A stretch of 64,000 nt of DNA, from IMG/VR virus record IMGVR_UViG_3300018875_000003, positions 52,981 to 116,980 of that record; one strand, 5' to 3'. Shown here piece by piece: positions 48,534 through 58,400 of this stretch (its first letter is position 1; every line of letters begins with the position of its first letter). Source of the DNA: a virus. The translations under genes and the position numbers were made by a program. The notes under the pieces are model-generated. The model ran no database searches and had not been told where the DNA came from. It saw only the letters and a list, made by a program, of their open reading frames with translations.

Positions 48534-49532
48534 ATGAGCGCTGCTCCACAACGAAAGGTCGATCGCGACGAACTGTTCGAATATATTAAAACCCATATGG
48601 ATGAAGTCGGAAATATTGCGATTTCACCATCTGCATTAGCAAAGGAGTTCAATGTCGCCACGGCAACTATGACTCATCATTTGGGGGTATTAACCAACCA
48701 AGGAAAATTGGTGCTTACCGATATGGTTGGTCCTCAAAAGAAGAAGGTTTACCGGCTTGGCGCAGCGGGTCTTCCTAAGCAGGCGAAGTTGATTAATCCA
48801 GAAGAAAACCAAGATTTGATTGCTCAACTCAGACAGAATCTTCGCAATTATCTGCCATCTGGAACAGGGCAATCTGCTCAAAATAACGAGATAAAGAAAG
48901 AGCCTGATGTTGTTGAAGAGCCGCCTGCACCGCAGCCAGAGCAAGAAAAGGATCATACGGCAGATACTCAGCAGCAGGAAGCTCCGCAGCAAGAAGAGGT
49001 TCAGGAGCAATCGTCATCTTCTCCGCTGGATGATAAAGAGTTTCAACAGGCGATCATCGAAAGAGAAAAGTCGCTTGACGACGAAATACGTGATTATGAA
49101 GCCAGAAGAAAGTCATCTTCAGCTGAGACGATCTTGACGAAAGATGACCGGGAGATTCTATCAATTGCCTCTGAAAGCTTGCTTCAGTTTCAAATCTTCT
49201 TCAAGGATTTGACGGATCAGCTTTCTACTGTGGAGGATAAGAGGTTTATCCAGTCCCTCTTGGATGAAAGAAATAGGAATCTTGAGGAAATCCAAAACTT
49301 ACAGAGCCAGGTGACAACGCTGAGTCAAGCGGTCAATCAAATTACCGATCAAAAAGGTAAAGATAAAGAATCCGAACAGCGTGCGAAAGATATTTACCAG
49401 GCTCTGCTCTATACCATTGATACATTTGTCGAACAGCCTGCTCATGCGATGTACCTGAATCGAACAGAGTTCCGCAAGGACATAGGCGATAAAATAAAAG
49501 AGCTTTTTCTTTTATCCATGCGACAGAATTAG
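48534..49532 (+). CDS. HTH protein with Gln/Glu-rich linker and coiled coil
   Basis: The 332-residue protein starts MSAAPQRKVDRDELFEYIKTH. A winged-helix domain (about 10-80, ISPSALAKEFNVATATMTHHLGVL) is followed by a disordered Gln/Glu/Pro-rich stretch (about 115-165) and a long coiled coil (about 215-300). It resembles the protein at 35732 in overall plan. AAGGAAG precedes the ATG. A TATAAT at 48468-48473 with weak -35 could be its promoter. It sits directly before the primase gene. Confidence 0.7.
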   Translation: MSAAPQRKVDRDELFEYIKTHMDEVGNIAISPSALAKEFNVATATMTHHLGVLTNQGKLVLTDMVGPQKKKVYRLGAAGLPKQAKLINPEENQDLIAQLRQNLRNYLPSGTGQSAQNNEIKKEPDVVEEPPAPQPEQEKDHTADTQQQEAPQQEEVQEQSSSSPLDDKEFQQAIIEREKSLDDEIRDYEARRKSSSAETILTKDDREILSIASESLLQFQIFFKDLTDQLSTVEDKRFIQSLLDERNRNLEEIQNLQSQVTTLSQAVNQITDQKGKDKESEQRAKDIYQALLYTIDTFVEQPAHAMYLNRTEFRKDIGDKIKELFLLSMRQN

Positions 49533-49557
49533 GCCGTCTGACGACGGCAAAGGCTTT
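49533..49557 (+). repeat. Intercistronic hairpin-GGCTTYTTGA element
   Basis: GCCGTC-TGAC-GACGGC is followed by AAA and GGCTTTTTGAAATAAAC. It lies between the HTH gene and the primase gene, 30 bp before the primase start, in a place where termination would separate them. Confidence 0.5.
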
Positions 49558-49584
49558 TTGAAATAAACGAAGGAGGTGCGCTCT

Positions 49585-50952
49585 GTGGCCGCATTCTATC
49601 CAGACGATTATAAAGCAGACTTGAAAGCCAAGGCTGATATCGTCCAAGTCATCAGTCAATTTACTCAACTTAATACAATGGGGAACAATGTGTTTGGAGT
49701 CTGTCCGTTTCATAATGATCATTCGCCTTCAATGCAGATCCGCTCCGATACACAAACGTTTTACTGTCACGCCTGCGGCGCTGGTTCCAGGAATCACAGC
49801 AGCGTCCAGGCTTCCGATGTGTATGGCTTTCTCAAAGGCATCTTAAATGCAAACATGGCGGGGGCTATTGAATGGCTCTCCGCTTTTCTTAATATCCCTC
49901 TTCCACCGATGAATCCGCAAGAAGCCCAGCGAGATAGGCTTCGCACAAGCTGGGTGCAGCACTGTGAACAGTCCGGCAGACGTTTTCATGAGCGTCTGCT
50001 GGCTCATCCAGACGCGATCAATTATCTGTACCAGCGTGGATTTAACATGAACGATATTAAACTTTGGAATTTAGGTATTGGTGACGATGAAGTTCTGGAT
50101 TTCCGGAACACCAAAGACCGCCTTGTATTCTCTCTTTACGACTTCTGGGGCAATCTGATCAGCTTTACCGGTCGGGTGCTGCTGCCGGATGGCGTGTTGA
50201 AAGAAAAGAACGAGCAGCTTAAAGCAGACAATAAGCCGCCGATCGTTAAGTATCTGGACCGCATCGGTCTGAAGAAAGACGACCCGAACTATGCGAATCA
50301 TCCGTATCCAGAGTTCGTCAAAGGCGATAATCTGTATGGCATCCATATCGCTAAGGATTATATTCGTCGCTTAGGTTCTGCGATCATTGTAGAAGGCTGG
50401 ACGGACGTTATGAAGCTCCACAAATACGGCGCACAGCATTCCGTGGCTACCATGGGTACCGCGCTGACTGCCAACCAAGTGAAACTTCTGAAGCGGGCTG
50501 GTGCAAAGACAGCCATTATTATGAGAGATGGGGATGAAGCCGGTGAATCCGCAACGATGCGTGATGCCAAAATCCTCAAGGAACATGACATTGAGCCGTT
50601 TGTTTTAGCACTGATGCCTGGTCTTGATCCATGCACAGCCTGTGACCAGTTTAATATGGTAGATGATTCGTTTGCCCGCTTTGTCGAGCATTATACGATG
50701 CCGGTTAATCAGTATCGCCTGAAGAAGATTTATCAGGATACACATGAAGGCATCGTATACCATCAGTCCAAGATCAGCCAGCTGCAGAACGAGCGGATGA
50801 AGAAAGTCATCCAGGTTCTCAGCAGTATTGAGGACCCGATTGAGAAGGATATCTATATCCGCCAAGCATCCGAGCTATTTGGAATCAACTACGAGTCTAT
50901 ACGCGGACATGTAACGCATTACCAAGAGAAAGGTATCTACATGGTGAAGTGA
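49585..50952 (+). CDS. dnaG: DnaG-type primase
   Basis: The 455-residue protein has a CHC2 zinc site (C40, H43, C61, C64), a primase core, and a TOPRIM domain with VEGWTD (269-274) and DGDEAG (315-320). It should make RNA primers for replication. The C-terminal part is short and helical, with no hexameric helicase domain, so it depends on a separate helicase not seen here. AGGAGG with 8-nt spacing selects GTG 49585 over GTG 49576. Confidence 0.9.
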   Translation: MAAFYPDDYKADLKAKADIVQVISQFTQLNTMGNNVFGVCPFHNDHSPSMQIRSDTQTFYCHACGAGSRNHSSVQASDVYGFLKGILNANMAGAIEWLSAFLNIPLPPMNPQEAQRDRLRTSWVQHCEQSGRRFHERLLAHPDAINYLYQRGFNMNDIKLWNLGIGDDEVLDFRNTKDRLVFSLYDFWGNLISFTGRVLLPDGVLKEKNEQLKADNKPPIVKYLDRIGLKKDDPNYANHPYPEFVKGDNLYGIHIAKDYIRRLGSAIIVEGWTDVMKLHKYGAQHSVATMGTALTANQVKLLKRAGAKTAIIMRDGDEAGESATMRDAKILKEHDIEPFVLALMPGLDPCTACDQFNMVDDSFARFVEHYTMPVNQYRLKKIYQDTHEGIVYHQSKISQLQNERMKKVIQVLSSIEDPIEKDIYIRQASELFGINYESIRGHVTHYQEKGIYMVK

Positions 50953-50953
50953 T

Positions 50954-51106
50954 ATGACAAGGCACTTTTTAAAAGGCATCCTGGATGAAATTTGGGATAA
51001 AGCGCTGGAAGAAGTAACATGCAGCTGCGGAAGCGATGACCATTGGGAGCAGACCATCAGAGGCGCTATTCGCTGCGCCGGCTGCAACCAAACGATTGTA
51101 TCTTAG
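50954..51106 (+). CDS. Small zinc-ribbon-like protein
   Basis: The 50-residue protein starts MTRHFLKGILDEIWDKAL and carries C-x-C and C-x2-C pairs (TCSCGS, RCAGCN) 17 residues apart, a likely zinc ribbon. It starts one base after the primase stop, which suggests reinitiation and possible cooperation with the primase. Confidence 0.55.
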   Translation: MTRHFLKGILDEIWDKALEEVTCSCGSDDHWEQTIRGAIRCAGCNQTIVS

Positions 51107-51121
51107 GAAGAGGTGAATGGA

Positions 51122-51460
51122 ATGAAAGTCCCAGTAAAGATTACCAGCAAAGTAACCGGCAGGGTTATAGAATCTTTAGTCTCGGCCCGCGAGCTGCTGG
51201 ATACGTATGAAGAAGTTATCGTACAGGATCTGACGAATTGCGAATGCCAGCCCGTTGGTGAAACCAATGTTGTCGATTGCAGTTGTGGCGACGAATGGGA
51301 TGATTATGAGCTGTTGATCGGAGATGAGGCCAACGTAGGCAGCGATTTGTTATCTGCTTCCGCTTTGTCTGTTCTACAGTCTGGACTGGTTACAACTTTG
51401 AATCATGGCCGCGAAAGGTACCGTGTCACACGAGCGCTTATTGACGTCGAAAAAATATAA
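51122..51460 (+). CDS. Unknown Cys-containing protein
   Basis: The 112-residue protein starts MKVPVKITSKVTGRVIES. C-x-C and C-x-C pairs (NCECQ, DCSCGDEWDD) in an acidic context could bind metal. GAAGAGGTG precedes the ATG. No family is recognised. Confidence 0.6.
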   Translation: MKVPVKITSKVTGRVIESLVSARELLDTYEEVIVQDLTNCECQPVGETNVVDCSCGDEWDDYELLIGDEANVGSDLLSASALSVLQSGLVTTLNHGRERYRVTRALIDVEKI

Positions 51461-51473
51461 AGGAGGAAGCCTT

Positions 51474-51869
51474 ATGGGAGATCCATGGATGAAATCTGCT
51501 GATGAAAACTGGAAGCCTGGCGATATTCTGATTGCCAACACAAGTGACTTTGATTTGACCGAGGGAAAGGAATACCCTGTAGTTAATACAAACTTCTCAG
51601 GCATGGGGCTTGTTGGTATTATGGATGACAGAGGCATTATAGAGGACTACACCTCTGAATACTTCGATCGCAAAACCGAAGCCAAAGGGCGCATCGAAAT
51701 GACCGATGATGAGCTGCGCATTTATGATCAGAATGACCAAGAAATTGTCATTTGGACTCAGGATCAGTGGATAGATGACCCTTCCTTAGTTCTATCGATG
51801 GTCAATGCTGTTCACATCCTGCACACCCAGGGGCCAGAGTTTTTGAAAACAATTCTAAACGAAGTATAG
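51474..51869 (+). CDS. Unknown acidic protein
   Basis: The 131-residue protein starts MGDPWMKSADENWKPGDI. It looks like a beta-barrel N-terminal domain (GDILIANTSDFDLTEGKEYPVV) followed by a helical end. AAGGAGG selects this ATG. No family is recognised. Confidence 0.62.
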   Translation: MGDPWMKSADENWKPGDILIANTSDFDLTEGKEYPVVNTNFSGMGLVGIMDDRGIIEDYTSEYFDRKTEAKGRIEMTDDELRIYDQNDQEIVIWTQDQWIDDPSLVLSMVNAVHILHTQGPEFLKTILNEV

Positions 51870-51879
51870 GAGGATTCAC

Positions 51880-52290
51880 ATGCAAGCAAAATTGACTTTT
51901 AGAAGCGAGCAGCCGCTTAGCGTTAAACCCGAGGTGTTTACCTGCGGCGGTTATTCTGTAGTAGACAAAAACGGCAATACAATCCCTTTTGATTGGGATC
52001 AGTTGACTGGCAATTCAGACATTGACGGAGAAGGATACTGGGTTGTTGAAGTTGACCATCAATTTTTTGCATCCGCTCATGATGATGAGTATCTTGAAAT
52101 TGGCCTTGATCCAAAAGATGTTACAGCTGAGCTTTTAACCAAGCTGCAACTTACCGAGGTTAACTACCAATGTTATCTGGATCCTGAAGAGACAACATTC
52201 GTCCCCGTAATCCTCACTTCGTTTGAAATCGATGGATGCGCATTCAGTCCCGAGCAGATTGCGGAGTATTACGAACATCTTGAGCAATAA
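51880..52290 (+). CDS. Unknown acidic protein
   Basis: The 136-residue protein starts MQAKLTFRSEQPLSVKPEVF. It is beta-rich and acidic. AGGAGG precedes the ATG. It lies directly before the annealing-protein gene. Confidence 0.62.
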   Translation: MQAKLTFRSEQPLSVKPEVFTCGGYSVVDKNGNTIPFDWDQLTGNSDIDGEGYWVVEVDHQFFASAHDDEYLEIGLDPKDVTAELLTKLQLTEVNYQCYLDPEETTFVPVILTSFEIDGCAFSPEQIAEYYEHLEQ

Positions 52291-52316
52291 ATAAATAATA
52301 GGAAGGAAGAAGTATC

Positions 52317-52997
52317 ATGGCAGCAGGCAACTATAACAACAATGGCGGAGGTAAGCGCGGCAGCTTTGACCCATCCAAATACGAAACGGTAAAACGGAGA
52401 AAGGAGCGTCTTCGCAACGACTACCCCGATTCGGTTATTTATCCGATGCAGGTCTCCGGCGTATCCTACGCAAACCACTTTGTCGTGTTTATGACACTTA
52501 TCTGGAAAGATAAGAAGGATCGTGTGTCGAGTCCGGAAGTGATTGCTGCGGTTGCAGAGATGGCCAGAACAGTAACGGCTGACAATGCGGCAGTCGTTGC
52601 TGCTTCGATCGGTCTTCTGATGAATGCTGACTCTATCGGTTATTCACTGTCGATCGCAGGCGGTCGCCAGGCGGATCAATACGCTTGGGTCGAGAACTGC
52701 GAAGAGTCCGCCACCGGTCGCGCCCTGGATAACCTGGGTTATCATAGTGGCAGTGCAAGCCAGGAGGAAATGCAGAAAGTCATCGACACTGAAACGATTA
52801 CGAAACAGCGTATCCAGGTGGAAGGACAGATCAACACCTATCTGCAGCAGCTTGGCCAGATGGGAATCAACCTCCAGACCGTTCATGCGCAATGCGTAAA
52901 TAACGTTGGTAAGCAGTTCACGTATTTGACTGAACTCAATATTGACGAGCTTCAATCCGTGTTAACCGTTGTCCAAGCCGCAATGCCTGCCGCCTAA
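52317..52997 (+). CDS. Erf-like single-strand annealing protein
   Basis: The 226-residue protein has SIGYSLSIAGGRQADQYAWVENCEESATGRALDNLGYHSGSASQEEM (key residues E-x-x-A/S-x-G-R-A-L, about 127-139), which matches the ETxAxGRAL-x-x-x-G signature of Erf/DdrA-type phage annealing proteins, followed by the usual S-x-E-E. Such proteins pair complementary single strands during recombination. The N-terminal start is Asn/Gly-rich. GGAAGGAAG precedes the ATG. SSB and RecA are encoded elsewhere in the window. Confidence 0.65.
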   Translation: MAAGNYNNNGGGKRGSFDPSKYETVKRRKERLRNDYPDSVIYPMQVSGVSYANHFVVFMTLIWKDKKDRVSSPEVIAAVAEMARTVTADNAAVVAASIGLLMNADSIGYSLSIAGGRQADQYAWVENCEESATGRALDNLGYHSGSASQEEMQKVIDTETITKQRIQVEGQINTYLQQLGQMGINLQTVHAQCVNNVGKQFTYLTELNIDELQSVLTVVQAAMPAA

Positions 52998-53035
52998 TTC
53001 ATACTTCCTATTTCCTATTTCATATGATATATTGA
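52998..53035 (+). repeat. Short AT-rich TTTCATA repeat
   Basis: TTCATACTTCCTATTTCCTATTTCATATGATATATT is a short version of the AT-rich tracts at 8.1, 15.7 and 20.6 kb. TTGACC follows at once, so it may overlap a promoter for the next gene. Confidence 0.4.
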
Positions 53036-53083
53036 CCTCGGCTATGGTTATTGCGTATAATCAAAGCCGAGGGAGGTGTACAT

Positions 53084-53611
53084 ATGGGTATTGATGATCT
53101 GTTTAGAAACGCAGCCGCTGGCGGGCAGAACCGGGTTTCCACTATGAAGCCGAAAATGCAACCCGTAAGCCAAGGAAGCGCGCCTGATCCAGTCAAGGAA
53201 GTTATGCAGGAGACAGCAGCAACGCGAGAGGAACAACCTGCACCTGCAGCAAGCGTGCCAATCCAACAACAACCGGCTCCGCGCCAAGAACGCACCGTGC
53301 CGCGTGTAAGATTGCCACAAGTTGTAACAGGGGCAGCAAAGTATCGCTTCATTAAACGACCTGATTTACCGGACGAGCTGTATCGGGAAGTTCCGGCAAC
53401 CAGCACGTATCAGATTTACAATGATCAGATCGAGGACTTTGTTAAGAAATTCTCTTCTAATAACGCACGATTCCGTGGCGGTGCGAAAATCACCCCATCG
53501 ATGCTAATTGAAGCCCTTTTGGATGTCGCTTATTACGACATGGAACTTCGACCTGAAGGTTTTGTTGATGTAGAAGACCTTCGTGACCATATCCGCAGTA
53601 AACTAAAGTAA
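53084..53611 (+). CDS. Unknown protein with disordered N-terminus
   Basis: The 175-residue protein starts MGIDDLFRNAAAGGQNRVS. The first 85 residues are Gln/Pro/Ala-rich and probably disordered; the C-terminal 75 residues form a compact helical domain (IEDFVKKFSSNNARFRGGAKITPSMLIEALLDVAY). GGGAGG precedes the ATG. The layout is like that of small DNA-binding replicon proteins, but no family is recognised. Confidence 0.62.
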   Translation: MGIDDLFRNAAAGGQNRVSTMKPKMQPVSQGSAPDPVKEVMQETAATREEQPAPAASVPIQQQPAPRQERTVPRVRLPQVVTGAAKYRFIKRPDLPDELYREVPATSTYQIYNDQIEDFVKKFSSNNARFRGGAKITPSMLIEALLDVAYYDMELRPEGFVDVEDLRDHIRSKLK

Positions 53612-53617
53612 ATAGCA

Positions 53618-53667
53618 GCATAATGTAAGACGTTACAATTTTCTGCCTGTAACGTCTTTTATTATGC
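53618..53667 (+). terminator. Long inverted repeat carrying palindrome half-sites
   Basis: GCATAATGTAAGACGTTACA (53618-53637) and its reverse complement (17 of 20) at 53648-53667 flank a 10-bp loop. The left arm contains TGTAAGACGTTACA, a variant of the palindrome. TTTTATTATG in the right arm gives only a weak T-run. It may be both a terminator and a regulator-binding site between two genes. Confidence 0.5.
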
Positions 53668-53675
53668 CTAAAACA

Positions 53676-53684
53676 TGATATAAT
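53676..53684 (+). promoter_or_regulatory. Extended -10 promoter
   Basis: TGATATAAT is an extended -10 with no clear -35. Its start site would be near 53691, before the GTG at 53715. This explains why the ATG at 53700, which has no ribosome-binding site, is unlikely to be the start. Confidence 0.55.
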
Positions 53685-53714
53685 AGCTTATGCTACAGAA
53701 TGGAGGCCCATATT

Positions 53715-54167
53715 GTGGAGCTTATTAGTGCTTATATGTATAATCAAATCCCTTTTCAAACCATCGGTATTGCGCCTATAACGATCAACAATCTGATCTC
53801 TATGGGTTGGGTTGAAGACGAACGAAAGTCGGCAGCATATGCCATTATACACCGCCGCCTGAAAATTCAGGAGCAGTATTATAAGATGACCCTGCGCTTC
53901 AAGCGGATGCCGGACAACACCCTCGAACTGGATACTCCAGCGCCATTTATGATCGTACTCAGCGATCTGAAGGAGATTGAGCCACGTCCGCGTTTTGTTG
54001 ACACCGCCGTTTATCACAGCAAGAACGTCAAAACGGTGTCTGGCTATTTTGAGCAAGGCATCCCAACCGAATTGATCGAATCGCTGCACCTTGAACTGAA
54101 ATCGTGCCTGTCATATAAAAAAGAAGAGCCGTGGGTTATCGGCGTTGACTGGGGGAATAAGAAATGA
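53715..54167 (+). CDS. Unknown protein before the DUF6094-like gene
   Basis: The 150-residue protein starts at GTG (MELISAYMYNQIPFQTIG) with GGAGG 8 nt upstream. The middle has basic helices (IHRRLKIQEQYYKMTLRFKRM) and the end VIGVDWGNKK. It overlaps the next gene by 4 nt (ATGA). It probably works with the methyltransferase-like protein and the large helicase that follow. Confidence 0.65.
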   Translation: MELISAYMYNQIPFQTIGIAPITINNLISMGWVEDERKSAAYAIIHRRLKIQEQYYKMTLRFKRMPDNTLELDTPAPFMIVLSDLKEIEPRPRFVDTAVYHSKNVKTVSGYFEQGIPTELIESLHLELKSCLSYKKEEPWVIGVDWGNKK

Positions 54168-55426
54168 GTTTTGCACCAACACAAATGAACGCGGCACTTT
54201 CAAAGCGAACCGCACGGATCCTACGCACCTATCTTGATTTTCCATATAACAAACCTATTACTGCTCTCGATTTTAAAGCATTCGATGGACAACCGCTCAA
54301 CGAGCTGACTTTATGCGCCAGTGAGCGGTTTTTGTATGGCGCCGAGCCCGCACAGTTTATGGCCAAGCAGGCTAGTGAGTTTTTCGAACGTGTTGCAATT
54401 GCGACCTATAAGAGCGAATCCAAGATCAGTAACGATGTGTTCTCTCTGGCTCTCGTCAATCCGGTAGTTAGCCCTTACTTTATCAATGACATCTTTTCTT
54501 CTTACGATCCATTTCAGATTCCTGACTTTGAGGAAGAAGAGCGCCAGCGTCAGAAAAGCCTGGAGTCTACAAAGGATCATCTCGATCTCAACCAACTGGA
54601 GATGACTGCTGAAGAAATCGAACAGCGCAAAGCCGACATGGAAGAGCGTATTCAGAAAGCCATCGAAGAACGTAACATTGCGTATCGCCGCGCGCTGCGT
54701 GAGCAAGAGAAACGCACAGCTGCGTATCGTGATGATAAGCTGATGCTAGTGAATGCTACCCGCTATTTGAAGCCGGGCGGCATCCTGGTCATGATTACGC
54801 CGAAGGAGTTTATCGACGGACAGATCGCATTCAAACTGGCTAACAGTTATGAGGATATTCAAATCCTGCGACTGGAAGACGAAGAATATGAAGATCAGCG
54901 CAAGTGTGTGATTCTGGCCAAGAGACGGGCGAGGAACGTTCGTCAAGATACACTGCCTTATGAAATCATGCAGACGAAATACAAGTCGTATAAAGATATT
55001 CCAGTCATCTCATTTCAAGAGACACCAGCATACAAAGTGCCGGAGTCGCACAAGGATCAGGTCGTCAACTTCCGTATTGGACCGGTTACGCCTGATGAGG
55101 TCATGCACATGTTTAAGAAATCGGCTGTCGTTGAAAATTTTGCGATTCAGCACGGCATCACACTCGACAATCAAATACCAAAGCCGCCGACGCAGCTGCA
55201 TAAGGGTCACGTTTCCCTGACGCTGGCGAGCGGGCTGCTGAATGGATATATCGGAACAGGTCACGATCGACACCTGGTAAAAGGTTCTGTCGTGAAGAAG
55301 TCTACGGAAGTCACAGAGGAAGAAGACACAGAAGCTGGCACCGAAGTTAAAACAGTGGAGCGTGAGTATTTCCACATTGGAATTAAATATCTCGATCGTA
55401 ACGGGAATTTTCATAAATTGCTATAA
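54164..55426 (+). CDS. DUF6094-like methyltransferase fold, catalytically degenerate
   Basis: The 420-residue protein has the outline of DUF6094 proteins. ITALDFKAFDG (32-42) stands where the SAM-binding LDPxxGxG motif belongs, and FSLALVNPVV (93-102) where NPPY belongs. A charged coiled insert (120-190) follows, then YLKPGGILVMITPKEF (201-216) and RLEDEEYEDQRKCVIL, both as in the family. Loss of the glycines and of NPPY argues against methylation. A DNA-binding or scaffold role with the helicase is inferred. Confidence 0.62.
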   Translation: MSFAPTQMNAALSKRTARILRTYLDFPYNKPITALDFKAFDGQPLNELTLCASERFLYGAEPAQFMAKQASEFFERVAIATYKSESKISNDVFSLALVNPVVSPYFINDIFSSYDPFQIPDFEEEERQRQKSLESTKDHLDLNQLEMTAEEIEQRKADMEERIQKAIEERNIAYRRALREQEKRTAAYRDDKLMLVNATRYLKPGGILVMITPKEFIDGQIAFKLANSYEDIQILRLEDEEYEDQRKCVILAKRRARNVRQDTLPYEIMQTKYKSYKDIPVISFQETPAYKVPESHKDQVVNFRIGPVTPDEVMHMFKKSAVVENFAIQHGITLDNQIPKPPTQLHKGHVSLTLASGLLNGYIGTGHDRHLVKGSVVKKSTEVTEEEDTEAGTEVKTVEREYFHIGIKYLDRNGNFHKLL

Positions 55427-55438
55427 GGAGGAAATAGC

Positions 55439-58400
55439 GTGGCTATACGAGTATCTGATGAGCTTTTTAGGCTCCATTTTCATGCGCGCGGTCCTGGGGC
55501 GCTGACTCAGACCTATGTTGACTTGCTTGTTATGGAAGAAATCCGGGCGAACTCATTCAATCTATATCTGGCGAATACAATGAATATCGATTCGAAGCAA
55601 AAGATATTTGCTTATGACATGGCTGAAGTCAAAACCGGTGTGATTCAACCTGCAGGTGATGAACAAGTCCAAAGATCGGAGTCCGTTAACATCTTCATTG
55701 AGGAGAAGGATTCCTTTGATAAATACGAGCAGCGCATTGATGATATGACGAACATCTTGTTTGTCTCGAAGAGAGCCAAGAATGATGTAAAAAAGAAAGA
55801 GATGCGCCGCATCGAAAACATTGCTCGCATCGAAAATGGCATGCGTTCGCTGCCGCCAGAACCTGAATTAATCTTGGCCTGGAATGGTGACACGCATTCG
55901 GAAATCTACCGCGTTCTGAACGACCGGTATAATACACCGATGCTGCCGGAATGGAAAGACGATATCGTTCAGACATGTATCGATCTCGGCTATTACAGAC
56001 CGCTTGTGGTAAAAAGCTACGGCCGTGATTATGATCTGGAGGCTGGACTGCTGCGCATCACAGAAGAAGATCTCGAAGAGATTATTTCCGAAGGCATTCG
56101 CTCCTATTCGATGCCGTTTGCGATTCTCGATGACGGCCCAACGGAAGAAGAATCCGTGCTAAAAGACTGCACAACACTGGATGTGTATCTGGAGAACTTC
56201 GCCGGCGAACTTGGCCAGCGTGTACAGGAGAACTCACAGCTCCGCTTTGATCCTATGACGCAGGAGCATCACCGTTCACTCTGGCATGCGAATATGCACG
56301 CCAATACCAAAGGCGTAACCGGCCTGTTCCCGCCGCAAGCAGACGTTGTAATGGGCTGTGCGAATACGTTGGCCGAGGACAAATATGTCTTCCTGATCGG
56401 GGAGATGGGTAGCGGGAAGACACCAATGGGTCTGACGATTCCATATGTGACCCATGCCGTTCGTTCCGGTACCGATAAACCGAAGCCGTTCCGGACGCTG
56501 GTTTTTGTTCCGGCGATCATGGTAGACAAATGGCAGCGTGAGATCGAAGAACGCGTTCCTGATGCAAAGGTATACCGCATCAACACCTGGAAGGATGTTC
56601 ATGCTCTTCGTAACAAACCGTATCGTCCGACCGAGATCGAGTATTACGTAATGAGTTCCGATGCTGCGAAGCAGACGTATCCGCTTGAGCCAGTTATGGA
56701 TTTCCGTCATGGCTGCGACGACAACAATGACTATGATGAGGTCATCGCCAAGAAGCGCGCCGGAAATCAAGTCCGCATTCGCCCAACAGTATCGACAACT
56801 TTCTTCAACGGCAATCCGGTCGATACGGTAATCCCTGGTCCGGAAGCGATGTATTGCCCGCAGTGCGGATCGCCAATCAAGAAGACCAAGACGAAGTATT
56901 CCGACGAGCATTACTTCCAGCTGCGCCGCGGCAAGGACAAGTGGTCGTGGAATATGAACCGTGAGAATTATCGCTGCCGCAGCATGGTCAGTGTGGAGAA
57001 TCTGCCGAAGAACCAGCGTCAGCCAGGAGCTACCGAGAAACAAGAATGCGGATACGTGTTCTGGAGCGCCAAGAAGCTGCCTCAGCGTTCGCTGGAGCGT
57101 AAGGTGTCTCCGGCATGGTATCTGAATAAACACCTTCGTCGTGGGTTCTTCGAGTACCTGATTGCCGATGAAGTACATGAGTACAAGTCCGGTGACTCCG
57201 ATCGTGCGAATGCGTTCGGACAACTGATCAATCACACGAATAAACAAATCCTGCTGACCGGTACGCTGCTGGGCGGTATGGCGCGCGATATCTTCTATCT
57301 GATCGCACGTCTGGACTCCAAGAAGCTCAAGATCGAAGGCATCAGCTATGACGATGAAAGCCTATTTGTGGAGCGCTACGGCGTTTATGAGCGTTCTCAA
57401 ACCGAGTTCTCCGATGACCGTAAAGGCAAGAAGCGGAAGAAGCAGCTTCCAGGCGTTTCACCGCAGGTATTCCCGCGTTTCCTGATGAGCAACTGCGCAT
57501 TCATCGAGCTGGGTGATCTGGGCTACGCGCTGCCGCCGTATCGAGAGATTCCGATGTTCGTCGATATGGAAGAGGAGCATCGTCAGAAATATGATGAGCT
57601 GGAAGGCAACATCCAGCGAGCCATGGGGCAAGGCGGAATGAAACATCTGTCTACCTACATCACCAAGCTGTATCAGTATGCCGACATGCCATTCCGTCAG
57701 GATCCGGTAACGTATCTGGATGAGCGGGATGTCGAAAAAGTGTTGTGCCAGCCGTACAGTTTCCCGGAAGAGTATACGCCGAACAAGTACTACAACTTGC
57801 AGGGGCTGCTTGAGGAGCAGGTGGAGCAGCGTGGCCGCAAGGTTCTGATCTATGCGCGATTCACTGGCGGCGACAACGGGGTGGATACCTGGTTGTATGA
57901 GCGCCTTAAACAAGACGGCTATAACGTAGGCATCCTGCGTTCGTCCGGCACGTATGACGGCATGAAGATGCCGAAGCAAGAGGACCGTGAATCTTGGCTG
58001 CGCAAGAAGATGGAGCAGCATGATTGGGATGTCCTCGTGACAAACTCCCGTCTCGTAGCTGTCGGTCTCGACTTGTTGATGTTCCCGCACATTCACTTCT
58101 ACCAAATGGATTACAGTGCCTACAACTACATGCAGGCTTCCCGCCGATCCTGGCGGATTAAGCAAACGCAGGAAGTTGAGGTTAGTACGTCCGTGTATCG
58201 CAATACAATCCAAGCAGACGTTCTGGAAAGCATTGCGAAGAAGATTGATGCAGCAATGGCGCTCCAAGGTAAATTCTCTGAAGAAGGTCTGCGAGCAATG
58301 GCCGATACTGGCGATGGCATCAACGCAATAGCCAAGAAGCTGATGAATGAAGGTCGTCTGGACAATATCAACTCTATCGAAGATCGCTGGAAGCGGATCA

